The notes beneath the pieces were generated by a model that was not told where the DNA came from, did not search any database, and was given only the letters and a program-made list of their open reading frames with translations. Source: CAZIQY01 sp964541605 (GTDB taxonomy: Bacteria > Desulfobacterota > Syntrophia > Syntrophales > UBA2185). From it: 48,220 bases of DNA. Shown here piece after piece: positions 40,804-48,220 of the stretch. The stretch is from assembly GCA_964541605.1 (NCBI GenBank), contig CAZIQY010000013.1:1-48220 (forward strand), written 5' to 3'. The position numbers were made by a program, and so were the translations under genes. The stretch's first letter is position 1; each line of letters begins with the position of its first letter.

Positions 40804-41775
40804 ATGAGCAGAGAGAAGATCATGGTCGTGGAAGACGAATGGGTCGTTGCCGATCAGCTTTGCAAGAATCTGAAAGATCTCGGTTACACGGTTTGCTCAA
40901 CAGCATCCACGGGAGATGAGGCCCTCGGGAAAGTGGAAGAGCATAGGCCCGACCTGATCCTGGTGGATATTGTTTTAAAGGGTAAAATGGACGGCATTGA
41001 AACTGCCGGCCGGATCACTTCGCAGTTCGATATCCCGGTCATTTATCTGACCGCTTACGCAAATCAGGAATATATCGAACGGGCAAAACAGACAAATCCT
41101 TTCGGTTATCTGGTCAAACCTTTCAAAAGTAATGAACTGCACACAAATATCGAGATGGCACTCCACAAGCACCGGGTAGATAAAGAAATCAAAGGCTATC
41201 TGGACCGTCTGGCAAAATGCTACAGGGGAACGATTGAAGTCGTCTCGGTAGCAATTGAGTTGCGCGGACCCTATCCTCCCGGTCATCACCGGCGGGTCGC
41301 AGAGTTTACACATGCCATCGCCATGGAAATGGGACTTTCCGACTTCTCGATAGAGGGAGCTTGTTTGGCAGCATACGTCTATGACATCGGTCTTGTGAGT
41401 ATGCCCGTTAGCATCATCCAGGATTCCGGACAGTTGACAGGACTTATGCTGACCCTGTATCGCAAGTACCCGCAGTATGGTTACAACATTTTAAAAGCAG
41501 TCGATTTCCCTTGGCCCATCGCTGACATTGTCCTGCAACATCGCGAATGTTTCGATGGTCCAGGATTCCCGCGGGGGATCAAGGGGGAGGATATTCTCAT
41601 CGAAGCCAGGATTCTGGCTGTTGCCCATGTCCTTGAAGACTTGACCTCTCATCGAGCGTACCGGAACGCCTTTCCTTTAAAGCAGGCCCAGGATGAAATA
41701 AGAGCACATCGTGGGTCTCAGTATGATCCCGATGTCGTGGATGCCTGTCTGAGGCTCTTTCGTGAAAAGGGGTAA
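40804..41775 (+). CDS. Response regulator with degenerate HD-GYP output domain
   Basis: The protein has 323 residues. The receiver domain has the acidic pair VVEDE, the phospho-acceptor Asp in LILVDIVLKG, the Thr of YLTAYA and Lys in LVKPF. The output is HD-GYP-like (HHRRVAEFTHAIAMEMGL, RILAVAHVLEDLTSHRAYR), but metal-site residues are altered: HDIG is YDIG, the GYP is GFP, and the Asp of the usual AVAD is His. HD-GYP enzymes hydrolyse cyclic di-GMP; this one is probably non-catalytic and may act by binding. GGAGAGG precedes ATG 40804. It is paired with the kinase upstream. Confidence 0.88.
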   Translation: MSREKIMVVEDEWVVADQLCKNLKDLGYTVCSTASTGDEALGKVEEHRPDLILVDIVLKGKMDGIETAGRITSQFDIPVIYLTAYANQEYIERAKQTNPFGYLVKPFKSNELHTNIEMALHKHRVDKEIKGYLDRLAKCYRGTIEVVSVAIELRGPYPPGHHRRVAEFTHAIAMEMGLSDFSIEGACLAAYVYDIGLVSMPVSIIQDSGQLTGLMLTLYRKYPQYGYNILKAVDFPWPIADIVLQHRECFDGPGFPRGIKGEDILIEARILAVAHVLEDLTSHRAYRNAFPLKQAQDEIRAHRGSQYDPDVVDACLRLFREKG

Positions 41776-41789
41776 CGTTTCAATTGATC

Positions 41790-41850
41790 GGAGATATTTT
41801 TGCCCTCCTGCCATAAGAAACGGGTCGTGGAATTCGGGAAGTTGCTATCG
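41790..41850 (+). mobile_element. Second IS91-type transposase scrap
   Basis: After a GGAGAT identical to that at 23059-23064, the sequence would read YFC.P, then after one missing base SCHKKRVVEFGKLL. These are the zinc-finger residues also seen at 23065-23110. Only about 20 codons remain. Confidence 0.6.
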
Positions 41851-41977
41851 TATGTTTCCACGGGTAATCGATAAACTTTTAGCGCTTTGATTCTGTGTAG
41901 TTGTAGGGTATGCCGTGTAAAACGTATGACTTGTCGGTTAAAGTCCGGCTGTGGAGTTCGGTAGTTCGCCCATGTAG

Positions 41978-42829
41978 CTTGAGGGAGGTGTAAGGCTAAT
42001 CGATGCCGACATCTCCAAGTACGTTGACACCATACCTCATGACAAACTGATGCAATTGGTGGCCAAGCGCATCGTAGATAAGCAGATCCTGAAACTTATC
42101 AAGATGTGGCTCAAAGCGCCGATTGTGGAGGAGCGTGAGGACGGGAAGAAACAGTGCAAAGGAAATGACAAAGGGACGCCACAGGGAGGGGTAATATCTC
42201 CTTTGCTCGCCAGTATCTACCTGAACGTACTCGATACGCTACGGGCGGTCGAGAAGGTACAGGAGCGATTGGGAGCGCGACTGATAAGATACGCGAATGA
42301 TAGCGTGATCTTATGCAGAGGCAACACTGATCGGATAATGAAAGGGATAAAGATGGTTTTCGGCAATCTTGGCCTCACCCTAAGCGAGGAGAAGACTCGC
42401 ATTGTTGATGCACGCCAGGAGATGTTTCAATTTCTTGGTTTCAGCATCGGCATAAAACGAGGACCGAAAACCGGTAAGATGTACACCCACACAGAACCGT
42501 CCAAGAAGGCGCTGAAACACGTACGTGCGGAAATCAAGCAATTGACAACCGAGCGATACAGTGCAACACCGACGGAAGTTGTGATTCGGAGAGTCAATGA
42601 AGTTGCCAGAGGATGGGTAGGCTACTTTCGCTACGGCAACTGTACGAAAGCCATGTCGTCTTTGAGGTATTGCCTGGGCTACAGAATGCGGATCTACCTG
42701 CATCGGAAGCACCACTGCCACAGTCTTGGGTATAAGGCATATCCAGACAGGTACTATTACGATTCGTTAGGTCTGTACGAAGTTCCAACCAAGGCTCCTT
42801 GGGTACAAAATGTGAAGGCATTCGGATGA
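41978..42829 (+). pseudogene. Group II intron maturase, 5'-truncated, altered catalytic motif
   Basis: The frame opens after TAG 41975-41977 and reads LIDADISKYVDTIPHDKLM, the RT domain entry, then KGTPQGGVISPLLASIYLN, so the N-terminal RT-0/1 regions are missing. The catalytic YADD is YAND (42290-42301). The C-terminal maturase X domain is present (RRVNEVARGWVGYFRYGN). The protein would be about 284 residues against more than 400 normally and should lack reverse transcriptase activity. Group II intron domains V and VI follow directly. Confidence 0.85.
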
Positions 42830-42840
42830 AGATAATCGGT

Positions 42841-42931
42841 AAGCCGTATTCGGGAAAACCGAACGTACGGAATTGACGAGGGGGAGCTGGAGATAGAACC
42901 ATTTGGCCACTACGCCAGCTCTCTACTCTAC
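42841..42931 (+). ncRNA. Group II intron domains V and VI (3' end)
   Basis: 42841-42874 folds as a domain V hairpin: AGC triad, CCGTA with TACGG, a two-base bulge, TTCGG with CCGAA and a GAAA-type loop. 42884-42890 pairs with 42915-42921 (GAGCTGG/CCAGCTC), the domain VI stem. The intron end is about 42931. No matching 5' domain I could be identified upstream of 41978, so the element is truncated. From 42932 to 43204 there is no gene except the CTT tract. Confidence 0.75.
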
Positions 42932-43037
42932 TGTTAGTAAGTGCTGCAACAATTCTTTCACGAATATCGATTATCTTTAAAATAATACGCATTGTTTTAT
43001 AAATATCCGCTAACTTGTTTTCTTCTTTTTCTTTTTT

Positions 43038-43070
43038 CTTCTTCTTCTTCTTCTTCTTCTTCTTCTTCTT
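43038..43070. repeat. (CTT)11 trinucleotide tract
   Basis: Eleven perfect CTT units lie within a longer pyrimidine-only stretch starting near 43018. The tract is 135 bases upstream of nadK, in non-coding DNA. Confidence 0.95.
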
Positions 43071-43204
43071 TATATTCGTCTAATACTTCCCAGTACAAGA
43101 TACTACCCGGGAATTATGTTTTATTATCATGAAATAAATCTGCTCATGGACACCCATGTGTTTTTATGGTAGGAATTCTGGCAAATATATTCCAAGGGAT
43201 TTAG

Positions 43205-44086
43205 ATGGTTATTAAAAAGATCGGCCTTATTGCGAACATCGAAAAGGAGAAATCGGCTGAATGTACCCTCCAGCTTCGGGACTGGGCCTTGAAGCGGGGG
43301 ATCGAGGTATTTCTGGAAGAAGGCATTGCGGGAAAGATCGGCGAGGTTTCAGGACTGGATAGAAGGCAACTTGCGTCACGGGTCGATCTTCTTATTGTTA
43401 TGGGGGGTGACGGGACGATCCTCAGAACCGTCCGTTTTGTCAGTGAATACAACATTCCCATTGTGGGTATCAACCTCGGGGAGTTCGGTTATCTTACCGA
43501 GGTCAATCTGAACGAGATGTTCAGCGCCCTCGAATTGATCTGCCGGGGAGATTACCAGACAGAAAAGAGGATGATGCTGGATATCACGATCAGTCTGGGA
43601 GAGGAAACTGTCCGGCAGCAGAGCATCCTGAATGACGTGGTGATTACAAGGGGAAACCTCTCGCGAATCCTTGATCTTGAGACGATGGTTAATGAGCGGT
43701 ATCTGACCACTTTCAGAGCCGACGGCATCATCATATCCACGCCGACGGGATCAACGGCGTATTCCCTGTCTGCAGGGGGTCCCATCGTTTTCCCCGAGCA
43801 GGAGTCCTTTATCATCAATCCCATCTGCCCGCATACCCTGACGAACCGGCCGATCATCATCCCGGACAATGTTGTGATCAAGGTCATCCTGTGGACGAAG
43901 GAGCAGGGAGCAACGCTTACCCTTGACGGCCAGGTATCCTATACCATGAAATCCGGCGACAGTGTGATTATCAAGAAATCAAAGTATGTGACCAATCTTG
44001 TATCGTCACCTCACAGGGATTACATGGAAATTCTGCGCACGAAGCTGAAATGGGGCGGATCTCCGGCCGGAAGGAACAAGAGTTGA
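43205..44086 (+). CDS. nadK: NAD kinase
   Basis: NadK makes NADP from NAD and ATP (or polyphosphate). The 293-residue protein has the catalytic MGGDGTILR, NLGEFGYLTEV, and the signature DGIIISTPTGSTAYSLSAGGP. AAGGGA precedes ATG 43205. It is first in a tight unit with recN (16-base gap), then the argA-like and mltA genes. The (CTT)11 tract lies in its upstream region. Confidence 0.96.
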   Translation: MVIKKIGLIANIEKEKSAECTLQLRDWALKRGIEVFLEEGIAGKIGEVSGLDRRQLASRVDLLIVMGGDGTILRTVRFVSEYNIPIVGINLGEFGYLTEVNLNEMFSALELICRGDYQTEKRMMLDITISLGEETVRQQSILNDVVITRGNLSRILDLETMVNERYLTTFRADGIIISTPTGSTAYSLSAGGPIVFPEQESFIINPICPHTLTNRPIIIPDNVVIKVILWTKEQGATLTLDGQVSYTMKSGDSVIIKKSKYVTNLVSSPHRDYMEILRTKLKWGGSPAGRNKS

Positions 44087-44102
44087 TGGGCGGGAGCTGC
44101 AA

Positions 44103-45788
44103 ATGCTGACCGAGCTGAGCATCAGGAATTTTGCCATTATCGATGAGATGAAGGTGTCCTTTGCGGATGGTCTCAATGTGCTTACCGGCGAGACGGGTGC
44201 GGGGAAATCGATTATCATCGGGGCTGTGAGCCTTCTCCTCGGGGACAGGGCTTCTTCCGATATGATCCGTTCGTTCGAGGATTCTGCCGTGGTGGAGGCG
44301 CTTTTTGACGTCGGAGAGAAGAAGAATTTAAGGAAAAGACTCATGGAAATGGGCTTCCATGACGGGGATGAACTGGTGCTCAAGCGGGTCGTCTCCCGGT
44401 CTGGGAAGAACCGTGTATATATCAACGGTCAACTGGCAACCCTCGGCATGCTGTCTGATCTCAGCGAATCGCTGATCAATATCTGCGGGCAGCACGAACA
44501 CCAGGTCATTTTAAACGCCGAGAACCACATTGATATCCTCGATGAGTTCGCGGGACTTCTGGTATTTCGGTCCGAATACAGGGAACTTTACGATCAGTAC
44601 CAGTCATTGCATGAAAAAATCAAAAATCTCCTGACGGTCAAAAAGAACCGCGGTGAGAGGGAAGATCTCCTCCGGTTTCAGCAAAACGAACTCGATGAGG
44701 CGGGGATTTGTATCGGAGAGGATGCCACCCTTCTGGAAGAGAAGAAGGTTTTGAGCAATGTCCGGAAACTGATGGATTCTGCCGAAAAGGCCCATGATGC
44801 GCTCTATGGGAAAACGGGTTCCATTCTGGAGGAACTTCGCGGCGCGATTGCGAATGTCCGGGAGATCAGAAAAATCGATCAGGGGTTGAAACTTCATGAA
44901 CAGGATATTGATGCGGTCTTTTACCAGCTTGAGGAGGCAGCTCTCACGCTTCGGGATTATAAAAAGAATCTGTCTTGCGATCCCGCAAGGCTTGAGGCCA
45001 TTGAGGATCGACTGGAGCTTCTGGGGCGGCTGAAGCGCAAGTACGGACGCACCATCGAAGACGTTGTGAAAAAGAGGGAGGAGATCGGAGAGGAAATGAG
45101 AACGATCTCGTCTGTTGATGAGGAGATTGAACAACTATCTCAGGCGATTGAACTGCAAAAGTCGGAGATGCTGGAGAAAGCTGAACTGCTGTCACGGAAA
45201 AGATGTGAGGCCGCATTCACTTTGAAAGAGGCGATAGAAGAAGAGATTCACACCCTGAGGATGGAGAAGGCGGTCTTTGATGTCGTGTTCAGGGACGCGG
45301 TAACCGACGGTGGAGCGGTTTCCATGAATCCCAAGGGGATCGATGACGTTGAGTTTTATCTTGCGACAAATGTCGGCGAGACCTTGAAACCGCTGAATCG
45401 TATTGCCTCCGGCGGCGAGCTTTCCCGAATCATGCTGGCAATGAAAAAGGTTCTGGCAAAAACGGGTTCCGTGGGAACGATCATCTTTGATGAGGTGGAC
45501 AGCGGCATCGGTGGCGCGACGGCGGAGGACGTGGGCAGGAAACTCAAGGATGTATCGAAACACCATCAGATCCTGTGTATCACCCACCTTCCTCAAATCG
45601 CCTGCTTCGGAGACAGGCATTACCGTGTCGTAAAGGCGGTTTCTGATGAAAGAACGGTTACATCGGTGGACGTCCTCTCCAGGGAAGAACGTCTCGATGA
45701 AATTGCAAGGATGCTCGGCGGCGCCGAGATGACGAAAAAGACCAGAGAGCATGCCCGCGAAATGCTGGAACTATCCCGCCAGAAATAG
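44103..45788 (+). CDS. recN: DNA repair protein RecN
   Basis: RecN is an SMC-like ATPase that acts early at DNA double-strand breaks. The N-terminal IRNFAIID and Walker A GETGAGKS are followed by CGQHEHQ, a coiled-coil middle (about residues 150-370), the ABC signature ASGGELSRIMLAM, Walker B IIFDEVDSGIGG and the His switch ITHLPQIA. The length of 561 residues is normal. GGGAG precedes ATG 44103. Linkage of nadK and recN is common in bacteria. No LexA box was recognised upstream. Confidence 0.97.
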   Translation: MLTELSIRNFAIIDEMKVSFADGLNVLTGETGAGKSIIIGAVSLLLGDRASSDMIRSFEDSAVVEALFDVGEKKNLRKRLMEMGFHDGDELVLKRVVSRSGKNRVYINGQLATLGMLSDLSESLINICGQHEHQVILNAENHIDILDEFAGLLVFRSEYRELYDQYQSLHEKIKNLLTVKKNRGEREDLLRFQQNELDEAGICIGEDATLLEEKKVLSNVRKLMDSAEKAHDALYGKTGSILEELRGAIANVREIRKIDQGLKLHEQDIDAVFYQLEEAALTLRDYKKNLSCDPARLEAIEDRLELLGRLKRKYGRTIEDVVKKREEIGEEMRTISSVDEEIEQLSQAIELQKSEMLEKAELLSRKRCEAAFTLKEAIEEEIHTLRMEKAVFDVVFRDAVTDGGAVSMNPKGIDDVEFYLATNVGETLKPLNRIASGGELSRIMLAMKKVLAKTGSVGTIIFDEVDSGIGGATAEDVGRKLKDVSKHHQILCITHLPQIACFGDRHYRVVKAVSDERTVTSVDVLSREERLDEIARMLGGAEMTKKTREHAREMLELSRQK

Positions 45789-45836
45789 GGACAACAGCGC
45801 CTGTTTTTAGGTGAAGGGGGCAACGGGGGGTGAGAA

Positions 45837-46295
45837 ATGCTGAGAAAGGCTCGAGTCGGTGATGTGAAGACGATTCACAGGATGATCAATATTTCGTCCG
45901 GGAGGGGAGAAATTCTGCCGCGATCGCTCATGGATATTTACGGAAGCCTGAGGGATTTTTTTGTCTGCGTCGACGAGGAGAATAAATCCATTATCGGCAT
46001 CTGCGCCATGAATATCATCTGGGAAAACCTTGCAGAGATCCGATCTCTCTACGTTGAGGATAAGTATAGAAACAGCGGGATCGGGAAGAAGCTTGTCGAA
46101 GCCTGCATTTCCGAGGCCATTACTTTGGAATTATTCAGGATATTTACACTGACCAATTCGCCTGAATTTTTTAAGCGGCTTGGATTCAAGGAAGTGGACC
46201 GTTCCACCCTGTCAGAGAAAATCTGGTCTGACTGCTTCCGGTGTTCCAAGTATCCGGATTACTGCGATGAAGTTGCCCTGGTCGTCGATTTTTGA
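45837..46295 (+). CDS. Short ArgA-like GNAT acetyltransferase
   Basis: The 152-residue GNAT protein has LAEIRSLYVEDKYRNSGIGK (acetyl-CoA loop), then LTNSPEFFKRLGF, and a Cys-rich end, CFRCSKYPDYCDE. This matches the short N-acetylglutamate synthases (ArgA-like, without the kinase-fold domain) found in deltaproteobacteria and some others. It would make N-acetylglutamate for arginine synthesis, but no arg genes are adjacent, so another amino acid could be the substrate. GGGGGGTGAG precedes ATG 45837. Confidence 0.85.
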   Translation: MLRKARVGDVKTIHRMINISSGRGEILPRSLMDIYGSLRDFFVCVDEENKSIIGICAMNIIWENLAEIRSLYVEDKYRNSGIGKKLVEACISEAITLELFRIFTLTNSPEFFKRLGFKEVDRSTLSEKIWSDCFRCSKYPDYCDEVALVVDF

Positions 46296-46302
46296 GGAAG
46301 TC

Positions 46303-47547
46303 ATGCGTTCGTGTAAAATCTTATGTTTTCTTATCACAGTTATTCTTATCGTTGCGGGATGTGCGGCAAAGATTGAAAAACCGGTAGACAAACCGGTCGA
46401 AAAGCCCAAAACCCCGCTCGTGCTGGTATCTCCTGATAAGGTTCCCCCATTCGCCGATGACCTCAAAGGGGAGTCTCTTGACGTCGCTATCGGGAAAAGC
46501 ATCCGGTATTATGAGGCTGTGATGGAAAACATTACCTATCGTGTTGGACATGACCGGGTTTCCGCCAGGGATATGACTGAATCCCTCCAGATGCTTCAGA
46601 CAATTATCGCCGGTTCTGACTCTGAAGAAATGAAGCAGAAAAAATTAAAAGAGGCGTTTGATGTCTATAAAGCCACCGGTTCTGATGGAAAAGGGGCTGT
46701 TCTGTTTACGGGATATTTTGAACCGATTATGAAAGGTTCTCTGGAAAGGACGGAGGAATACCGGTATCCGATATACAGAACTCCCGATGACACGGTGGCG
46801 GTGAATTTAGGCAAATTCAGGAAGAAATACGGCAATGAAAGAATTGTCGGAAGGGTGAAAAACGGCGAACTGATTCCCTATTTTACGAGGGCGGATATTG
46901 ATGGCACGGGCTCGCTGAAGGGCAAAAAACTCGAACTTGTCTGGGTAAATGATCCGATTGATTTATTTTTCCTGCATATTCAAGGATCAGGCAAGATCGA
47001 ACTGAGCGATGGCCGGCATATCCAGATAAGTTACGCCCAGTCTAATGGCCGCCCGTACCGGAGTGTGGCGAGATACCTTCTGGATCAGGGCAAGCTTTCA
47101 AACTCTCAAATGACGCATGGGTCTGTGAAGCAATATCTCAGAGAGCATCCCGAGGAACTTTCGGATATTCTGAACTACAATGAAAGCTATGTGTTTTTCC
47201 ACGTCGTTAAAGAAGGTCCGGTGGGTGCGCTGAATTTGACACTCACTGCGGCAAGGTCGATAGCGACCGATCTCGATCTGTTTCCCAAAGGAGCTCTTGC
47301 CTTTATCAAGCTGCGGAAACCTGTATTTGATAATGACGGAAACATCAAGACCTGGGAATCTTTTTCCCGCTTCGTGCTCAATCAGGATACCGGCGGGGTC
47401 ATCAAGGGGCCGGGTCGGGTGGATCTGTTCTGCGGCACCGGCAGTGATGCCGAGATGTTTGCCGGAAGCCTGAAAGAAAAAGGGGAACTCTATTTCCTTG
47501 TAAGAAAGAAGGCTGCGTCTCCGGATCAATCCCCCGGAAGTCAATAA
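46303..47547 (+). CDS. mltA: Membrane-bound lytic murein transglycosylase A (lipoprotein)
   Basis: The 414-residue protein starts at ATG 46303 (GAGGAAG just upstream; the longer frame to 46180 overlaps the argA-like gene). The signal ends in the lipobox LIVAGC (Cys about residue 20). The MltA domain follows (LFTGYFEPIMKGSLERTEEY, LVWVNDPIDLFFLHIQGSGK), then the 3D domain with DLFCGTGSDAEMFAGSLKEKG, which supplies the catalytic Asp region. It cleaves murein glycan to 1,6-anhydro-MurNAc at the outer membrane, feeding the same recycling that the MurU-AmgK fusion could serve. Confidence 0.95.
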   Translation: MRSCKILCFLITVILIVAGCAAKIEKPVDKPVEKPKTPLVLVSPDKVPPFADDLKGESLDVAIGKSIRYYEAVMENITYRVGHDRVSARDMTESLQMLQTIIAGSDSEEMKQKKLKEAFDVYKATGSDGKGAVLFTGYFEPIMKGSLERTEEYRYPIYRTPDDTVAVNLGKFRKKYGNERIVGRVKNGELIPYFTRADIDGTGSLKGKKLELVWVNDPIDLFFLHIQGSGKIELSDGRHIQISYAQSNGRPYRSVARYLLDQGKLSNSQMTHGSVKQYLREHPEELSDILNYNESYVFFHVVKEGPVGALNLTLTAARSIATDLDLFPKGALAFIKLRKPVFDNDGNIKTWESFSRFVLNQDTGGVIKGPGRVDLFCGTGSDAEMFAGSLKEKGELYFLVRKKAASPDQSPGSQ

Positions 47548-47559
47548 AATGAAGACCTG

Positions 47560-47597
47560 AGAGAAAAATATTTTTTAAAAATTAAAAGTTTTTCTCT
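47560..47597. terminator. AT-rich inverted repeat after mltA
   Basis: Nine-base arms (47560-47568 and 47589-47597) flank a 20-base AT-rich loop, 13 bases after the mltA stop. It is a weak terminator candidate. A stretch at about 47620-47648 resembles, on the minus strand, a tRNA D-arm only. Confidence 0.4.
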
Positions 47598-47769
47598 TGA
47601 TTGTTGTATTTCTTTGTGTTAGAGCCATACCACTGAGCCACGACATGAAAGGCATTGTCCGACAAACGCAGCGTGTACAAGGGTTGAAGTCATTTTCAAA
47701 TATATGAGTCCATTATCGGACCATAACGCATTTTGTGATATCCTTCCTTCGCGTAGATGAAGTTCCTGT

Positions 47770-47798
47770 TTGATAAGAAAAACTAAAATTTATATATA
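47770..47798 (+). promoter_or_regulatory. Promoter of the HU gene
   Basis: TTGATA (47770-47775), a 17-base spacer and TATATA (47793-47798) are present, 92 bases before the start codon. Confidence 0.55.
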
Positions 47799-47889
47799 CA
47801 TAATTGGCCGGTGGTGTCGGATGATGTGATGAGCCACTGGGAAGTGATTATAAAATATTAAAAAATTGGTGAAAGGGGGAATTTAGGGA

Positions 47890-48162
47890 ATGACGAAGGC
47901 AGAATTAATAGCGTTTATGGCAGGTCAGGCAGATGTTACAAAAGCGGCGGCAGCAAAGGCATTGCAGGCGTATATGGATGCAGTAGCCAAAGAGTTGAAG
48001 AAAAACGGCAAACTGGGCCTTGTAGGGTTTGGAACTTTTGCGGTTAAAAAGAGAAAAGCGAGGGAAGGAAGGAACCCCCAGACGGGAAAAACCATCAAGA
48101 TACCGGCCAAAAAAGTTGTCAAGTTTAAAGCGGGGAAGGGATTGACCGACAAAGTAAAATAG
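47890..48162 (+). CDS. HU-family DNA-binding protein
   Basis: This 90-residue histone-like protein of the HU/IHF fold starts with MTKAELIAFMA. LVGFGTFAVKKRKAREGRNP leads into the beta-ribbon arm, and the RNPQTGK turn with its intercalating Pro is followed by IKIPAKKVVKFKAGK. It bends and compacts DNA. AAAGGGGG and TTAGGGA lie before ATG 47890. The remaining 58 bases to the window end hold nothing recognised. Confidence 0.97.
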   Translation: MTKAELIAFMAGQADVTKAAAAKALQAYMDAVAKELKKNGKLGLVGFGTFAVKKRKAREGRNPQTGKTIKIPAKKVVKFKAGKGLTDKVK

Positions 48163-48220
48163 TAATAATTCCATTTCTAATTCAATAGTGCATTAATAAT
48201 CCACGGCCAAGCGACAATGG

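Noticed and set aside
43038..43070. CTT tract considered as a CRISPR-like array
   Set aside because: There are no spacers; it is a simple triplet repeat.
47620..47648. tRNA-like stretch (minus strand, D-arm pattern)
   Set aside because: Only about 25 bases resemble a tRNA; no anticodon, T arm or acceptor stem is found, so it is a chance match or tiny remnant.

Overview
The window reads as a chromosomal segment of a Gram-negative deltaproteobacterium (Desulfobacterota), most like Syntrophales. Reasons: a BirA-controlled biotin cluster containing fatty-acid-synthesis genes, a PAS/HisKA_2-type sensor kinase, lipoprotein and periplasmic murein enzymes, MdcA and CaiB-type CoA enzymes, and mid-range GC with local swings. 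This assignment is from protein recognition only; no rRNA or intact tRNA gene is present.

Layout. 0-2.6 kb: remnant of an Ig-like-domain gene, a GNAT acetyltransferase, and a convergent RsbW-type ATPase/GNAT fusion. 2.7-12 kb: bioB divergent from birA-bioA-[hotdog-SDR-ACP-nitroreductase-KAS-hotdog]-bioF-bioD, with a perfect BirA operator between the two arms. This is a biotin pathway with its own small fatty-acid-synthase set, probably for making pimeloyl-ACP. 12-16.4 kb: a DUF1460 protein, then a very GC-rich pair (alkyl-DHAP-synthase-like FAD enzyme and a membrane-anchored glycerol-3-phosphate dehydrogenase). 16.5-19.1 kb: AT-richer patatin, cold-shock protein, a candidate small Cys-rich protein or RNA, and a lipoprotein. 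19.1-23.2 kb: broken genes (caspase-like tail, internally deleted ppdK, sodium:solute symporter piece, CaiB and IS91 pieces) around an intact but orphan mdcA.

23.3-26.5 kb (minus strand): a three-gene unit of glycosyltransferase, DUF4922/HIT-like protein and M15 peptidase. 26.6-30.4 kb: dodecin, then clpS-clpA-aat, a complete bacterial N-degron set. 30.4-35.6 kb (minus strand): tandem NDK-like protein, a MurU-AmgK-type fusion for murein recycling, a SpoIID-type lytic transglycosylase, an RRM protein and a frameshifted cold-shock gene. 36-38.4 kb: hotdog thioesterase, M50 membrane protease and an exported choloylglycine-hydrolase-family enzyme. 38.6-41.8 kb: a zinc-ribbon protein with an acidic Ser/Asp tail and a sensor kinase/response regulator pair ending in a degenerate HD-GYP domain. 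41.8-42.9 kb: an IS91 scrap and a 5'-truncated group II intron. 43-47.5 kb: a (CTT)11 tract, then nadK-recN-argA-like-mltA. 47.9 kb: an HU gene.

The most interesting system is the biotin cluster. Its two FabZ-like proteins each lack the catalytic residue that the other keeps, so they could form one active site only as a heterodimer. Its ACP carries an extra segment of about 45 residues, and a nitroreductase-family flavoprotein sits where an enoyl reductase would be expected.
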